Below, piece after piece: positions 63,734 through 64,000 of a stretch of 64,000 nucleotides of DNA. The notes beneath the pieces were generated by a model. It was not told the DNA's origin. It searched no databases and was given only the letters and a program-made list of their open reading frames with translations. The stretch's first letter is position 1. Each line of letters begins with the position of its first letter. This DNA is from Phycisphaerae bacterium (lineage in GTDB: Bacteria; Planctomycetota; Phycisphaerae; Sedimentisphaerales; Anaerobacaceae): contig JAUXAB010000007.1 in NCBI GenBank assembly GCA_030615025.1, positions 27,859 to 91,858 on the forward strand, read 5' to 3'. The translations under genes were made by a program, and so were the position numbers.

Positions 63734-64000
63734 ATGTCCATATCTGTGAAGATTTCGTTTTTATCACTTGTATTGGTCGTGTATCTGGCTGGCTCGGCTG
63801 GTGCCCAGCATTGCCCCGTAGGCGATCTGAATGAGGACTGCAAAGTTAATTTACGGGACCTGCGGCTCCTTGCCGACCGCTGGTTGGATCTAAACTGTCT
63901 CTCCCCTGGTTGCGAAGCCGACCTGGATGGTGTCCCCGGGGTGGATATGTTTGACTTCGCCTGGTTAGCGGCCAACTGGCTCAAGGACTACAGCGAAATC
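63734..64000 (+). CDS. Secreted protein with dockerin-like EF-hand repeats (partial, right edge)
   Basis: The ATG at 63734 has AGGAGATAG upstream. The 89 visible residues are a Sec signal (cleavage near GSAGAQ), then two dockerin-like calcium-loop units: DLNEDCKVNLRDLRLLADRW and DLDGVPGVDMFDFAWLAANW. In each, Asp/Asn positions of the loop precede a hydrophobic helix ending in an aromatic residue. Such N-terminal dockerin pairs are common in Phycisphaerae exoproteins. A Cys pair (C44, C60-C66 region) may form a disulfide. The rest lies beyond the window. Confidence 0.8.
   Translation, partial: MSISVKISFLSLVLVVYLAGSAGAQHCPVGDLNEDCKVNLRDLRLLADRWLDLNCLSPGCEADLDGVPGVDMFDFAWLAANWLKDYSEI

Overview
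The window looks like a chromosomal segment of a Planctomycetota bacterium, probably class Phycisphaerae (Sedimentisphaerales-like). The signs are an array of Tat-exported Gfo/Idh/MocA oxidoreductases, Tat-exported sugar and phosphatase-fold enzymes, GH5, GH95 and DUF4038-type glycosidases, a secreted protein with dockerin-like EF-hand repeats at the right edge, ECF sigma factors paired with membrane partners, and intergenic DNA packed with short palindromic repeats. No database search was possible, so this placement is inference.

Layout. 1-6.5 kb: a leftward sugar-catabolic operon with four tandem Tat-signal dehydrogenase paralogs, a TIM-barrel sugar isomerase and the start of another Tat protein. 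6.8-13.4 kb: WYL regulator, der, cstA, then a c-di-AMP module (ybbR/cdaR and cdaA) and a small lipoprotein. 13.6-17.6 kb: a GH5 enzyme and a leftward operon of six paralogous four-helix membrane proteins ending in an XRE regulator. 17.9-25.3 kb: housekeeping genes (zinc-ribbon/PH protein, ogt, pheA, tpiA, secG, yicC, gmk, rpoZ, coaC, coaB). 25.3-31.8 kb: PadR regulator with a membrane partner, repeats, small unknown proteins, a DUF4038-type glycosidase and a TlpA-like protein. 31.8-40.5 kb: pyrE, purB, an aldo/keto reductase, GH95, a PilZ protein, pssA and psd. 40.5-45.2 kb: two candidate small RNAs, an ECF sigma/membrane-protein pair, eno and an unknown membrane protein. 45.3-55.2 kb: a two-component system facing a four-gene envelope operon (VIT-vWA, unknown secreted protein, Tat phosphatase-fold protein, MuiA-like). 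55.5-59.8 kb: dnaN, dciA, gyrB. 59.8-63.0 kb: a second ECF sigma locus and a STAS protein. 63.3 kb: the 3' part of a tRNA-Lys gene, then the dockerin-like protein.

Recurrent themes. Short palindromic elements occur throughout. One family (ends CCCGTTAGA/TCTAACGGG) shows mobility: one copy sits inside another palindrome with a 4-bp duplication, and a second can be compared with a paralogous empty site. Repeats also appear in frame inside coding regions: psd clearly, coaC and the PilZ gene at their 3' ends, and possibly gyrB and the GH95 gene.

The best candidates for undescribed systems are (i) the six-paralog DERD membrane-protein operon with its XRE regulator, whose genes overlap by ATGA and whose conserved C-termini carry the next gene's ribosome-binding site, and (ii) tandem candidate small RNAs with anti-Shine-Dalgarno motifs, whose upstream blocks share 11-bp-phased TTTACA repeats with the response-regulator promoter.
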